From an uncultured Leucobacter sp. (GTDB taxonomy: Bacteria > Actinomycetota > Actinomycetes > Actinomycetales > Microbacteriaceae): a stretch of 21,092 nt of DNA. Of the stretch, positions 6,583 through 15,525 are shown piece after piece. The notes below the pieces were generated by a model, which was given only the letters and a program-made list of their open reading frames with translations, was not told the DNA's origin and ran no database searches. Both the position numbers and the translations under genes were made by a program. Positions within the stretch are counted from its first letter, which is position 1, and every line of letters starts with the position of its first letter. The DNA lies in NCBI GenBank assembly GCA_937872275.1, contig CALMSE010000212.1, positions 1 to 21,092 on the forward strand, read 5' to 3'.

Positions 6583-8136
6583 ATGAGCAGCGTTCTGCCC
6601 GAGCAGGGCCGCGCACCGGACGCCGCGGCCGCGGCTCTCGAGATCGAAGGGCTGAGCAAGACCTTCCCGGGCGGCAAGGGCCTGCGGAACGTGAGCCTCG
6701 GCATCGCGCCCGGCTCGGTGCACGCCCTGCTCGGGCAGAACGGCTGCGGCAAGTCCACGCTGATCAAGATCCTCGCGGGGGTCTATCAGCCCGACCCGGG
6801 CTCGCGAGCCCGGGTGCGGGGCCGGGAGATCGAGCTGGGCTCCGCGAAGCAGTCGCGGGAGGCCGGGCTGCGCTTCATCCACCAGGATCTCGGCCTGATC
6901 CCCTCCCTCGACGTCACCGACAACCTGGCGCTCGGCGTCGGCTACTCCGCGCGCGGCTGGCTCTCCGACTCGGTGGAGCACCGGAAGGCCCAGGCGCTGC
7001 TCGACCGCTACGGCATCGACATCGACGCGCGCGAGCGCCTCGACCGGCTGAGCGCCGCCCAGCAGTCGCTGGTCGCGATCGCCCGCGCGCTGGGCGACGA
7101 CGACGCGAGCGGGCCCCGGCTCATCGTGCTCGACGAGCCGACGGCCGCTCTGCAGAGCACCGAGGTCGAACTGCTCTTCTCGCTGATCGAGGCGTTGAAG
7201 CGCGAGGGCAATTCCATTCTGTACGTCACCCACCGCCTCGACGAGGTCTTCGCCATCGGCGACCGGGTGACCGTGCTGCGCGACGGCGAGCTGATCGCGA
7301 ACCGCGAGGTGGCCGAGCTCGACCACGACTCCCTCGTGCACCTCATCGTGGGCCGCGCGGTCGACGGCATCGAGCCGGGCTCGCCTCATCTCGACCGCCC
7401 GGTCGTGCTCGAGGCCCGGGGCCTCGGCGGCGCCTCGGTCGAGCGCGCCGACATCAAGCTGCACACGGGCGAGATCGTCGGCCTGGCCGGCCTCCTCGGC
7501 TCGGGGTACGAGGACCTGCCGTTCCTCCTCTTCGGCGCGGTGAGGCGGGAGAGCGGGCGGATCCTGCTCGACGGCGAGGAGGTCGAGATCCGGGATCCGC
7601 GCGATGCGATCTCGCGCGGCATCGCCTTCGCGCCCGCGGATCGCAAGCGGCTGAGCTCGATCCAGGGCTGGTCGCTGCGCGAGAACATCACCCTGCCCCG
7701 CCTGACCCCGGGTGCGGGCGGCTGGCTGAGCGAGCGCAAGGAGGGGGCCGAGGTGATGCCGTGGCTCGACCTCATGCGGGTGAGCTTCTCGTCCCACACC
7801 CTGCTGTCGACGCTCAGCGGCGGCAACCAGCAGCGCGTGGTGCTCGCGCGGTGGCTGCGCGCGAAGGCGCGGGTGCTGCTGCTGCAGGAGCCCACGAACG
7901 GGGTCGACTCGGGCGCCAAGCACGCGATCTACGTCGCGCTGCGCGAGGCGGCCGGGAACGGCACGACCGTGCTGTTCTCCTCCTCCGACGCCGAGGAGCT
8001 CGTCGCGATCGCGGATCGCGTGATCGTCATGAACGACGGCAGCATCGGGGCCGAGCTCTCCGGCCCCTCATTGACATTGGACAACCTCCTCCGGGCCAGC
8101 ATGGTCGGAGCCGACACGGGAGTGGCGAACGCATGA
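6583..8136 (+). CDS. Double-domain ABC ATPase of the RbsA/MglA type
   Basis: A 517-residue ATPase with two fused nucleotide-binding domains, energising the importer at the inner face of the membrane. In domain 1 the Walker A is GQNGCGKST (51-59), the Q-loop is Gln101, the signature is LSAAQ (156-160, usually LSGGQ), the Walker B is LIVLDEP (180-186) and the H-loop is His217. Domain 2 has a degenerate P-loop (GLAGLLGSG, 300-308), as is common in this family, a good signature LSGGNQQ (411-417), and a Walker B reading LLLQEP (432-437), where Gln435 replaces the usual Asp. ATP hydrolysis therefore probably depends on domain 1 catalytic residues. The stop overlaps the permease start (ATGA at 8133), showing translational coupling. 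Family assignment is secure; substrate unknown. Confidence 0.94.
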   Translation: MSSVLPEQGRAPDAAAAALEIEGLSKTFPGGKGLRNVSLGIAPGSVHALLGQNGCGKSTLIKILAGVYQPDPGSRARVRGREIELGSAKQSREAGLRFIHQDLGLIPSLDVTDNLALGVGYSARGWLSDSVEHRKAQALLDRYGIDIDARERLDRLSAAQQSLVAIARALGDDDASGPRLIVLDEPTAALQSTEVELLFSLIEALKREGNSILYVTHRLDEVFAIGDRVTVLRDGELIANREVAELDHDSLVHLIVGRAVDGIEPGSPHLDRPVVLEARGLGGASVERADIKLHTGEIVGLAGLLGSGYEDLPFLLFGAVRRESGRILLDGEEVEIRDPRDAISRGIAFAPADRKRLSSIQGWSLRENITLPRLTPGAGGWLSERKEGAEVMPWLDLMRVSFSSHTLLSTLSGGNQQRVVLARWLRAKARVLLLQEPTNGVDSGAKHAIYVALREAAGNGTTVLFSSSDAEELVAIADRVIVMNDGSIGAELSGPSLTLDNLLRASMVGADTGVANA

Positions 8137-9167
8137 CACAGCAGGAGACCGTCGCCGAGGAGCGCGTCGACACCACGTCGGTCCGTCTGGAGCGGGTGAA
8201 GTCCCGCATCGGCTTCATGAAGTACAGCGGCATCTACATCTGGATCGCCCTGATCGTGCTCTTCGGCATCCTCGTGCCGCAGACCTTCCTCACGGGGCAG
8301 ACCGCGACGAGCATCATCGGCAACGAGGCGGTGACGATCATCGTGGCCGTCGGCCTGCTGTTCTCGCTGTCGGCGGGAGGCTTCGACCTCTCCATCGGCC
8401 AGAACCTCGGCTTCGCGGCGGTCACGGTCGCCACGCTCTCGACGGTGGGGGGCATGGATCCGCTCACCTCGGTGATCATCACGCTCGTGCTGAGCACCCT
8501 CGTCGGCGTGATCAACGGCTTCTTCGTGTCGGTGGTGAAGATCCACAGCCTCATCGCGACGCTGGGCATGACGTCGATCCTGCTGGCGGCGACGAGGCTG
8601 GTGTCCGGACAGCAGTTCCGCGGGCCCCTGCCGGACGTGCTGCGGCAGCTGTCGAACTTCTCGCTGTTCGGCGTCGTGCCGATCATCGTGCTCTACGCGC
8701 TGGTCGTCGCGCTCGTCGGGTGGTACGTGCTCGAGCACACCCCCTTCGGGCGCAAGCTCAACGCGACGGGCGCGAACCCCGACGCGGCCTTCCTCGCCGG
8801 TGTGCGCACGAACCGGTACCTCTTCCTCTCCTTCGTGATCACCGGATTCGGCGCGGGGCTCGCGGGGGTGTTCCTCGCCGGCAAGATCGGCAGCGTGGGG
8901 CCCGACATCGGACCCGCGTACCTGCTGCCCGCCTTCGCCGCGGCATTCCTGGGGACGACGCAGTTGAAGCCGGGTAAGTTCAATGTATGGGGCACGGTGA
9001 TCGCGATCCTGCTGCTGGCGACCGGCGTCAAGGGCCTGCAGCTGCTGGGCGGCGCCCAGTGGATCACCGACGCCTTCAACGGGGTGGCGCTGCTCGCGGC
9101 GGTCTCGGTCGCCGTGGTCTCGGCGCGCCGCGTCGCGGCGGGCAAGGGCCGGAGGCGCACGGGCTGA
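8133..9167 (+). CDS. ABC importer permease, RbsC-like
   Basis: A 344-residue inner-membrane permease of the branched-chain/monosaccharide (BPD_transp_2) family. The start ATG at 8133 overlaps the ATPase stop by four bases. After a charged, cytoplasmic N-terminus of about 33 residues there are eight to ten hydrophobic segments, beginning with YIWIALIVLFGILVP. The family marks SAGGFDLSIGQ (after the third helix) and the cytoplasmic segment TPFGRKLNATGANPDAAFLAGV are clear; the latter is the coupling loop that contacts the ATPase. One permease gene is present, so it should act as a homodimer with the double-domain ATPase. It is the last gene of the operon; a GC-rich hairpin follows. Very secure as a permease. 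Confidence 0.94.
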   Translation: MTQQETVAEERVDTTSVRLERVKSRIGFMKYSGIYIWIALIVLFGILVPQTFLTGQTATSIIGNEAVTIIVAVGLLFSLSAGGFDLSIGQNLGFAAVTVATLSTVGGMDPLTSVIITLVLSTLVGVINGFFVSVVKIHSLIATLGMTSILLAATRLVSGQQFRGPLPDVLRQLSNFSLFGVVPIIVLYALVVALVGWYVLEHTPFGRKLNATGANPDAAFLAGVRTNRYLFLSFVITGFGAGLAGVFLAGKIGSVGPDIGPAYLLPAFAAAFLGTTQLKPGKFNVWGTVIAILLLATGVKGLQLLGGAQWITDAFNGVALLAAVSVAVVSARRVAAGKGRRRTG

Positions 9168-9184
9168 GAACGATGCGCGGGCGT

Positions 9185-9228
9185 GCCGGCGCGGCTGCCG
9201 AGGGGGCGCCCTCTCGCGGCGCGCCGGC
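9185..9228 (+). terminator. GC-rich hairpin after the importer operon
   Basis: GCCGGCGCG (9185-9193) pairs with CGCGCCGGC (9220-9228), and the sequence between them forms a second, near-perfect inner palindrome centred near 9207. There is no T tract. It may end or attenuate transcription before the IclR gene; the rest of the 9168-9273 gap shows no clear promoter. Confidence 0.4.
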
Positions 9229-9273
9229 GCGCGCGGCGCTTCGGTCTCTCGAGGCGAGGAGGCGCGAAGAGCG

Positions 9274-10092
9274 ATGAAGAAGACCCGCATCGACTACCGC
9301 AAGCCCCCGTACGCGATCGACTCCGTCGACAACGCCCTCCGGGCGCTGCACATGCTGCGGGACTCGGGCGCCGTGCGCATCATGGACGTGGCCGAACGGC
9401 TCGAGGTCGCGCGCTCGACGGCCCACCGCATCATGGCGATGCTCGTGTACCAGGGCTTCGCGGTGCAGGACGATCGCCAGCGGTACCTCGCCGGGCCGGC
9501 GCTGAGCGCGCCGGTCGTGACCTCGCAGCGGAACCAGGAGCTCGTGCAGGTGGCCGCCCCGATCCTCGACGAGCTGCAGCAGCGGACCGGCGAGGTGGTG
9601 AACCTCGCCGTGCGCATCGGCGTGCACACCCGGGTGCTCACCACGATCGGGGAGGGGAAGGCGGCGCTCGAGGATCGGAGCGGACGCGTCTACCCGGCCC
9701 ATTCGAGCTCCGCCGGGCGCGCGATGCTGGCGACGGAGCCGCAGAAGCTGCTCGAACGCCTGTACCGCAGCAAGAGCGCCGAGCTCAGCGGATCGGCGCT
9801 GGGCGACGCCGACTACGCGGAGCTGCTCGCCCAGTTGGAGCAGACCCGCAGACGCGGCTTCGCGGTCTGCGACGAGGAGGTGGAGCGATCGATCTCCTCC
9901 GTCTCCGTGCCCGTGTCGCCCGCCGAGGGCCGCAAGTGCGCGGTCGTGCTGCTCACCTTCACGTCGCGGCTCGAGCTCATCGTTCAGAACCGGCCGAAGA
10001 TCGACGCCCTGTTCGAGGCGCAGCGGGCCCTGCTCGGGGCGCTGGAGCAGCAGGAGGTCGAAGCGCCGGACGGCGCCCCCGAGGGGCCGTAG
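9274..10092 (+). CDS. IclR-family transcriptional regulator
   Basis: A 272-residue regulator starting at the ATG at 9274 with a GGAGG-like site (GAGGAGG) upstream. The N-terminal winged helix-turn-helix spans about residues 14-80 (SVDNALRALHMLRD, then IMDVAERLEVARSTAHRIMAML, with the recognition helix around 47-58). The C-terminal effector-binding domain covers about 85-255, with family marks such as AHSSSAGRAMLA and RGFAVCDEEVERSISSVSVPV. IclR proteins act as tetramers that repress or activate catabolic operons and respond to pathway metabolites. It sits between the importer operon and the TPP operon, and palindromic AGAATCTG sites are found before both. It is the best candidate to bind them. 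The effector is unknown, and whether it activates or represses is not shown. Confidence 0.94.
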   Translation: MKKTRIDYRKPPYAIDSVDNALRALHMLRDSGAVRIMDVAERLEVARSTAHRIMAMLVYQGFAVQDDRQRYLAGPALSAPVVTSQRNQELVQVAAPILDELQQRTGEVVNLAVRIGVHTRVLTTIGEGKAALEDRSGRVYPAHSSSAGRAMLATEPQKLLERLYRSKSAELSGSALGDADYAELLAQLEQTRRRGFAVCDEEVERSISSVSVPVSPAEGRKCAVVLLTFTSRLELIVQNRPKIDALFEAQRALLGALEQQEVEAPDGAPEGP

Positions 10093-10163
10093 GCCCGACC
10101 CGGCGCGCGGGCGCCGGTGCGTGCCTGCGACGGAGCCGCCTCGCCCGGCCTCGGTTCTGTGCT

Positions 10164-10174
10164 CCAGAATCTGG
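10164..10174. promoter_or_regulatory. Operator copy 3 before the TPP operon
   Basis: CCAGAATCTGG is a perfect 11-base odd palindrome (CCAGA, A, TCTGG). It contains the same AGAATCTG core as the sites at 5200-5213 and 5269-5282, again one base before the -35 hexamer (10175). Confidence 0.65.
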
Positions 10175-10203
10175 TTTCGGGCCGGGCAGGGGCGAGATTA
10201 GCT
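10175..10203 (+). promoter_or_regulatory. Candidate promoter of the TPP-monooxygenase-ALDH-aldolase operon
   Basis: TTTCGG (10175-10180) and TTAGCT (10198-10203) are 17 bases apart; TAGCTT at 10199 is an alternative -10. The leader to the ATG at 10268 would be about 58 bases. The rest of 10093-10267 shows nothing else recognisable. Confidence 0.5.
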
Positions 10204-10267
10204 TCGAGCCATCGCCGGACCGACGCCATCGCCGGTCCGACCATCCGAAGGAACGAGCGAGGAAGCC

Positions 10268-11983
10268 ATGAACGACACCCCCGAGACCATCAACGGCGCC
10301 GAACTGCTGGTGCGCACGCTCGCGCGCCTCGGCGTCGAGGAGGCCTTCAACGTCGCGGGTCTCGGCCTGCTGCCGCTGGCGGAGGCCTTCTACCGGAACC
10401 GGGACGACATCCGCTACATCTCCTCGTTGAACGAGACCAACCTCGCGCTCATCGCGAACGGCTACGCCCGGGCGAAGGGGTCGGCCGCGTTCGTCAACGT
10501 CTACCACGCCTCCGGCACGGCCCTCGCCATGATGGGCGTCACGACGGCCTGGGCCGAGCAGGTGCCGCTCGTCTTCACCTCGACCACGTCGAGCCGCGAG
10601 CTCTCGGGCCGCGATCAGTACGCGGCGGTGCCCCGCGCCGTCACCGAGATGAGCGAGCAGTTCGTGAAGTGGAGCTGCGAGGTGCCGAGCGCGGAACGCA
10701 TCCCCGAGCTGCTCGCGCGGGCCTTCCAGATCGCGAACACCCCGCCCTACGGACCCGTGCACCTGGCGTTCCCCATGGACGTCTGGCTCGAGCGGACCGC
10801 CGACACCTCTTCCGGTGTCGTGCCCGCCGAGCTGTTCGCCGCGCCGGTCGCCTCGCCCGAGGGGATCGAACGGCTCGCGAAGCTGTTGCGCACCGCCGAG
10901 CGCCCGGTGCTGGTCGCTGGCGGCGAAGTCGAGCGCTACGGCGCCGTGCCGAGCCTGGTCGCGCTCGCCGAGGCGACGGGCGCCTGCGTCGCGAGCGAGG
11001 ACAAGATCTCGGACCTCGGCTTCCCGACGACGCACGAGCAGTTCATCGGCAAGCTCAGCGCCAACCGCAAGGCCGTCGCGGAGGCGGATCTCGTCGTGCT
11101 GATCGGCGTCGAGCTCACCGAGTCGGGGCTCACGCCGCCGATCGGGTTCGGGGAGGCCACGACGGTGGTGCTGACCCCGGACCCCATCGCGCTCACGCGC
11201 CAGATCCGTCCCGATGTCGCGATCCTCGGCATGCCCGGCGAGACGCTCGACGCCGTGCGCGAGCGCCTGGAGGCGAAGCCCATCGGCGTGAGGCGCCGCA
11301 AGGCCCGCCTGGCCGCGGCGGTCGCGCTGCACGAGCGGCGGGAGGCGCGCAGCGCCCGGATCCGCACCATCCGCTTCGACGACGACGAGCTCGCGATCAG
11401 CCGGATCGCGACGGAGGTGGAGCGGGCGATGCCCGAGGGCACCATCGTCGTCAACCACTGCGCCTCGGGCGAGCCCTTCGTGGAGGAGCTGCTGCCCGTG
11501 CCCGATCCGAGCACGTACTTCGGCATCTCGAGCAAGGCCAGCGCTCAGGGCTGGGGCGGTCCCGCCGCGATCGGCATCCAGCTCGCACGGCCCGACCGCC
11601 GCGTCGTCGCGATGCTCGGCGACGGCGGCTTCATGTTCTCGTCGACCGCGATCTACGCCGCCGCGCAATTCGACGTGCCGGTCGTCTACGTCATCCTGAA
11701 CAACGGCGGATGGCGCGACATCGGCGCCCTCGCCAAGGTCGCCGGATCGCCCCTCGTCGACGCCGAGTCCGAGTTCGGATGGGAGTTCCTCGATCCGGGG
11801 ATCGACCACACCGCCTTCGCGCGGAGCCTCGGGCTCGACGCCAGCCGTGTCGAGACCGCGGCCGAGCTGCGGGAGGCGCTCGAGCAGGCCTTCGCGTCGT
11901 CCCGCCCGACCCTCATCGAGGTCATGAACTCGCGCGAGGACGCGCACGAGTTCTCCCGGGTGTTCACCCAATCCGAGGGCTGA
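10268..11983 (+). CDS. Thiamine-diphosphate-dependent enzyme (acetolactate synthase/2-oxoacid decarboxylase superfamily)
   Basis: A 571-residue enzyme with the three-domain layout of the family: N-terminal pyrimidine-binding domain (about 8-180), central domain (about 195-335) and C-terminal pyrophosphate-binding domain (about 375-560). Glu56 (SLNETN) is the expected cofactor-activating glutamate, although the residue before it is Asn rather than the His common in acetolactate synthases. The TPP/Mg signature runs from GDG (451-453) to NN (478-479). The active-site loop VYHASGTA differs from both acetolactate synthase and benzoylformate decarboxylase patterns I know. There is no small regulatory subunit gene nearby, arguing against an isoleucine/valine biosynthetic role. 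It heads the operon with a monooxygenase, ALDH and class II aldolase, so decarboxylation of a 2-oxoacid to an aldehyde, or cleavage of an acyloin, is a reasonable guess. The start is supported by GAGGAAG. Confidence 0.9.
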   Translation: MNDTPETINGAELLVRTLARLGVEEAFNVAGLGLLPLAEAFYRNRDDIRYISSLNETNLALIANGYARAKGSAAFVNVYHASGTALAMMGVTTAWAEQVPLVFTSTTSSRELSGRDQYAAVPRAVTEMSEQFVKWSCEVPSAERIPELLARAFQIANTPPYGPVHLAFPMDVWLERTADTSSGVVPAELFAAPVASPEGIERLAKLLRTAERPVLVAGGEVERYGAVPSLVALAEATGACVASEDKISDLGFPTTHEQFIGKLSANRKAVAEADLVVLIGVELTESGLTPPIGFGEATTVVLTPDPIALTRQIRPDVAILGMPGETLDAVRERLEAKPIGVRRRKARLAAAVALHERREARSARIRTIRFDDDELAISRIATEVERAMPEGTIVVNHCASGEPFVEELLPVPDPSTYFGISSKASAQGWGGPAAIGIQLARPDRRVVAMLGDGGFMFSSTAIYAAAQFDVPVVYVILNNGGWRDIGALAKVAGSPLVDAESEFGWEFLDPGIDHTAFARSLGLDASRVETAAELREALEQAFASSRPTLIEVMNSREDAHEFSRVFTQSEG

Positions 11984-12015
11984 GCGCCCCGGGCCGCCCC
12001 GGGCCCCCGGGGCGC
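11984..12015 (+). terminator. GC hairpin inside the TPP operon
   Basis: GCGCCCCGGG (11984-11993) pairs perfectly with CCCGGGGCGC (12006-12015), directly after the TPP enzyme stop. With no T run and no promoter visible before the next gene, it is more likely an mRNA-processing or attenuating element than a full terminator. Confidence 0.35.
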
Positions 12016-12067
12016 CGCTCGATCCGCCGCCCGCGATCCGATCCGCACCAGTGCAGAGGAGCACACC

Positions 12068-13210
12068 ATGAAGCAACGTCGCTCGGAACACCATGAACTC
12101 AGCTTCGGGTTCTTCTACCCGACGGGGAAGACCAACTTCCTCTTCTCCGACGAGGCCGCGAGCACGCGCCCCGAGTTGAACGCCGAGAACATGATCGCGC
12201 TCGCCCGGGCCGCCGAGGAGGTCGGCTTCGACGCCATGTTCCTCGCCGACAACTGGTCGGGGCACCAGCGCGTCGCGGAGGAGCACGGGCACCAGTCGCC
12301 CGGGTACCACGCCACGCTCACGGCCATGGCGCTGCTGGCCGCGACGAAGCACATCGGCGTGATCTCGAGCCTCCACACCACGCACCACAAGCCCGCGCAC
12401 GTGGCCCGCATGGGAGCGACCGTCGACGCCTTCAGCGGCGGCCGCTGGGGCTGGAACATCGTCGCCGGATTCAGCGCCGACGAGGCGGCGCTCTTCGGCG
12501 AGGAGTTCGTCGAGCACGACCTGCGCTACCGGATGGCCGCCGAGTTCGTCGACATCGTGCTCGCGCTGTGGAAGGAGCAGGAGCCGATCGACTTCGAGGG
12601 CGAGTTCTACCGCGTCACGGGCCGCATCAAGCTGCCCCGCCCCGTGCAGCAGCCGCACCCGCTGCTCGTGAACGCCGGTGCGTCGTCCGCCGGCACCGCC
12701 TTCGCCGCGAAGTACTGCGACCAGCTGGTCACCCTCGGCACGGGCGAGGATCAGCTGCGGGGGCTCGACGCGATGCTCGCCGAGCTCACCGGGGGCGGGC
12801 GCTACGTGGCGCCGACGCCCTTCTCGATGGCGATCGTGCGCGACGGCGACGGCGAGGCGGAGGAGACCTACGACCGCCTGCTCCGGTCGCTGAACAAGGA
12901 GGCGACCTTCGAGATCGCCTCGGACGTGCTCGGCGGGATCCACACCGCCAAGGAGATGTACGAGAAGATGGGCGAGCACGAGGCCATGATGGCCTTCGGC
13001 TCGGGCAAGGGCGTGCTGCAGCTCATCGGCACCCCGGAGCAGGTCGCCGAGACGCTCATCTCGGTGAAGCGGAACACGGGCGCCACGAACGTGCTCATCA
13101 ACTTCCCGCTGTGGAGCCCCGAGGAGCTGCGCGGCTTCCGCCCGGTGCTCGAGCTGCTGCGCGAGGCGGGCGTCTGGTCGCCGCCCGAGACGCGCGACCA
13201 CTCCTGGTGA
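12068..13210 (+). CDS. Luciferase-like flavin-dependent monooxygenase, SsuD/SfnG/RutA-like
   Basis: A 380-residue LLM-class oxidoreductase; start ATG 12068 with AGAGGAG upstream. Typical features are an N-terminal beta strand (LSFGFFYPTG), EEVGFDAMFLAD (50-61), and GGRWGWNIVAGF (124-135), the flavin-domain motif of the alkanesulfonate, dimethylsulfone and pyrimidine monooxygenase branch. The C-terminal region has the LIGTPEQVAETL segment common to the class. It should use FMNH2 from a separate reductase and O2 to oxygenate its substrate in the cytoplasm. It differs from the NtaA-type enzyme at 1885 in length and branch, so the two probably catalyse different steps. It is the second gene of the operon, 84 bases after the TPP gene and 38 before the ALDH. 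Family placement is firm; the specific substrate class is not. Confidence 0.9.
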   Translation: MKQRRSEHHELSFGFFYPTGKTNFLFSDEAASTRPELNAENMIALARAAEEVGFDAMFLADNWSGHQRVAEEHGHQSPGYHATLTAMALLAATKHIGVISSLHTTHHKPAHVARMGATVDAFSGGRWGWNIVAGFSADEAALFGEEFVEHDLRYRMAAEFVDIVLALWKEQEPIDFEGEFYRVTGRIKLPRPVQQPHPLLVNAGASSAGTAFAAKYCDQLVTLGTGEDQLRGLDAMLAELTGGGRYVAPTPFSMAIVRDGDGEAEETYDRLLRSLNKEATFEIASDVLGGIHTAKEMYEKMGEHEAMMAFGSGKGVLQLIGTPEQVAETLISVKRNTGATNVLINFPLWSPEELRGFRPVLELLREAGVWSPPETRDHSW

Positions 13211-13248
13211 CCCCGGTGTCGCAACGATCGTCGGAAGGACGGCAGGCC

Positions 13249-14730
<1,482 letters not shown>

Positions 14731-14762
14731 ACCGGGCGAGCATGCGGATCGAGGAGAACACG

Positions 14763-15482
14763 ATGAGCGACGATATCCGGGGCCTGGTGGCCCGTGCGTC
14801 GAGGGTGCTCGGCGCGGCCGGGCTCGATGACTTCATCTGGGGGCACGCATCGGTGCGCGACCCCGGGGGGCGCGGGGCGTGGCTCAAGCGCTCGGGGATC
14901 GGCCTCTCCGAGGTGGACCCGGAGGACGTGCAACTGGTCTCCCGCGACGGCGAGGTGCTGGAGGGCTTCGGCGACCGGCACATCGAGTACCCCATCCATA
15001 CCGAGATCCTCGCGACCCGCCCGGATGTAGGCGGAGTGGTGCACATCCATCCGCCGCATGCGGTGGCGCTGGCGGCGTCGGGGGTGGAGCTCAGGCCGGT
15101 GAGCCATCAGGCGACGCTGTTCACCCCGCCGCAGCTGCCGAGGTACACGCACACCACGGATCTGATCCGTTCGGCGGAGCTGGGCGCGGGGGTCGCGGAG
15201 GCGCTCGGGGATCGCACCGCGGTGTTCCTCGTGAACCACGGGATCGTGGCGGTCGGCCCCGACCTGCAGACGGCGACGGTGACGGCGCTGCTGCTGGAGG
15301 AGGCGTGCGAGCAGCAGCTGCTCACCTCGGGGTACGGAGGGATCGCGTCGTGGACCGGCGATGCCGAGGCGGTGGAGAAGCGGGAGCGGATCTACTCGCC
15401 GAAGGCGATGCTGAAGGTCTGGGAGTACCTCGTGAGAAAGCTCGAAGACTCGCCCCGCCCCTCGCCGAAATCGCCGGGCTGA
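14763..15482 (+). CDS. Class II aldolase/adducin-family protein
   Basis: A 239-residue metal-dependent lyase-fold protein. I chose the ATG at 14763, with GAGGAG at 14751-14756, over an upstream ATG at 14742 that lacks such a site. Metal-binding histidines are seen at His94 and His96 (VVHIHPPHA) and His159 (VNHGIV), and Glu75 in IEYPIH occupies the catalytic glutamate position of fuculose-phosphate aldolase. Relatives include sugar-phosphate aldolases and, in aromatic pathways, decarboxylases of dihydroxyphthalate or related acids. With no sugar kinase or isomerase nearby, a retro-aldol or decarboxylation step in the unknown pathway is more plausible than sugar metabolism. It is the last gene of the operon. 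The family is secure; the reaction is open. Confidence 0.9.
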   Translation: MSDDIRGLVARASRVLGAAGLDDFIWGHASVRDPGGRGAWLKRSGIGLSEVDPEDVQLVSRDGEVLEGFGDRHIEYPIHTEILATRPDVGGVVHIHPPHAVALAASGVELRPVSHQATLFTPPQLPRYTHTTDLIRSAELGAGVAEALGDRTAVFLVNHGIVAVGPDLQTATVTALLLEEACEQQLLTSGYGGIASWTGDAEAVEKRERIYSPKAMLKVWEYLVRKLEDSPRPSPKSPG

Positions 15483-15525
15483 ACTACATTCGAAGGTACT
15501 GGAGACCTCGAGGAGGTGGGCTCGG

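Noticed and set aside
4918..7923. A 1001-codon open frame on the minus strand across the ABC importer genes
   Set aside because: It is antisense to the binding protein and ATPase, is rich in Arg/Ala/Gly/His, and shows no family motifs. It is a GC-driven shadow.
4902..8132. The upstream part of the long plus-strand frame that contains the permease
   Set aside because: Only the segment from ATG 8133 has permease sequence; before that it reads the binding protein and ATPase genes out of frame.
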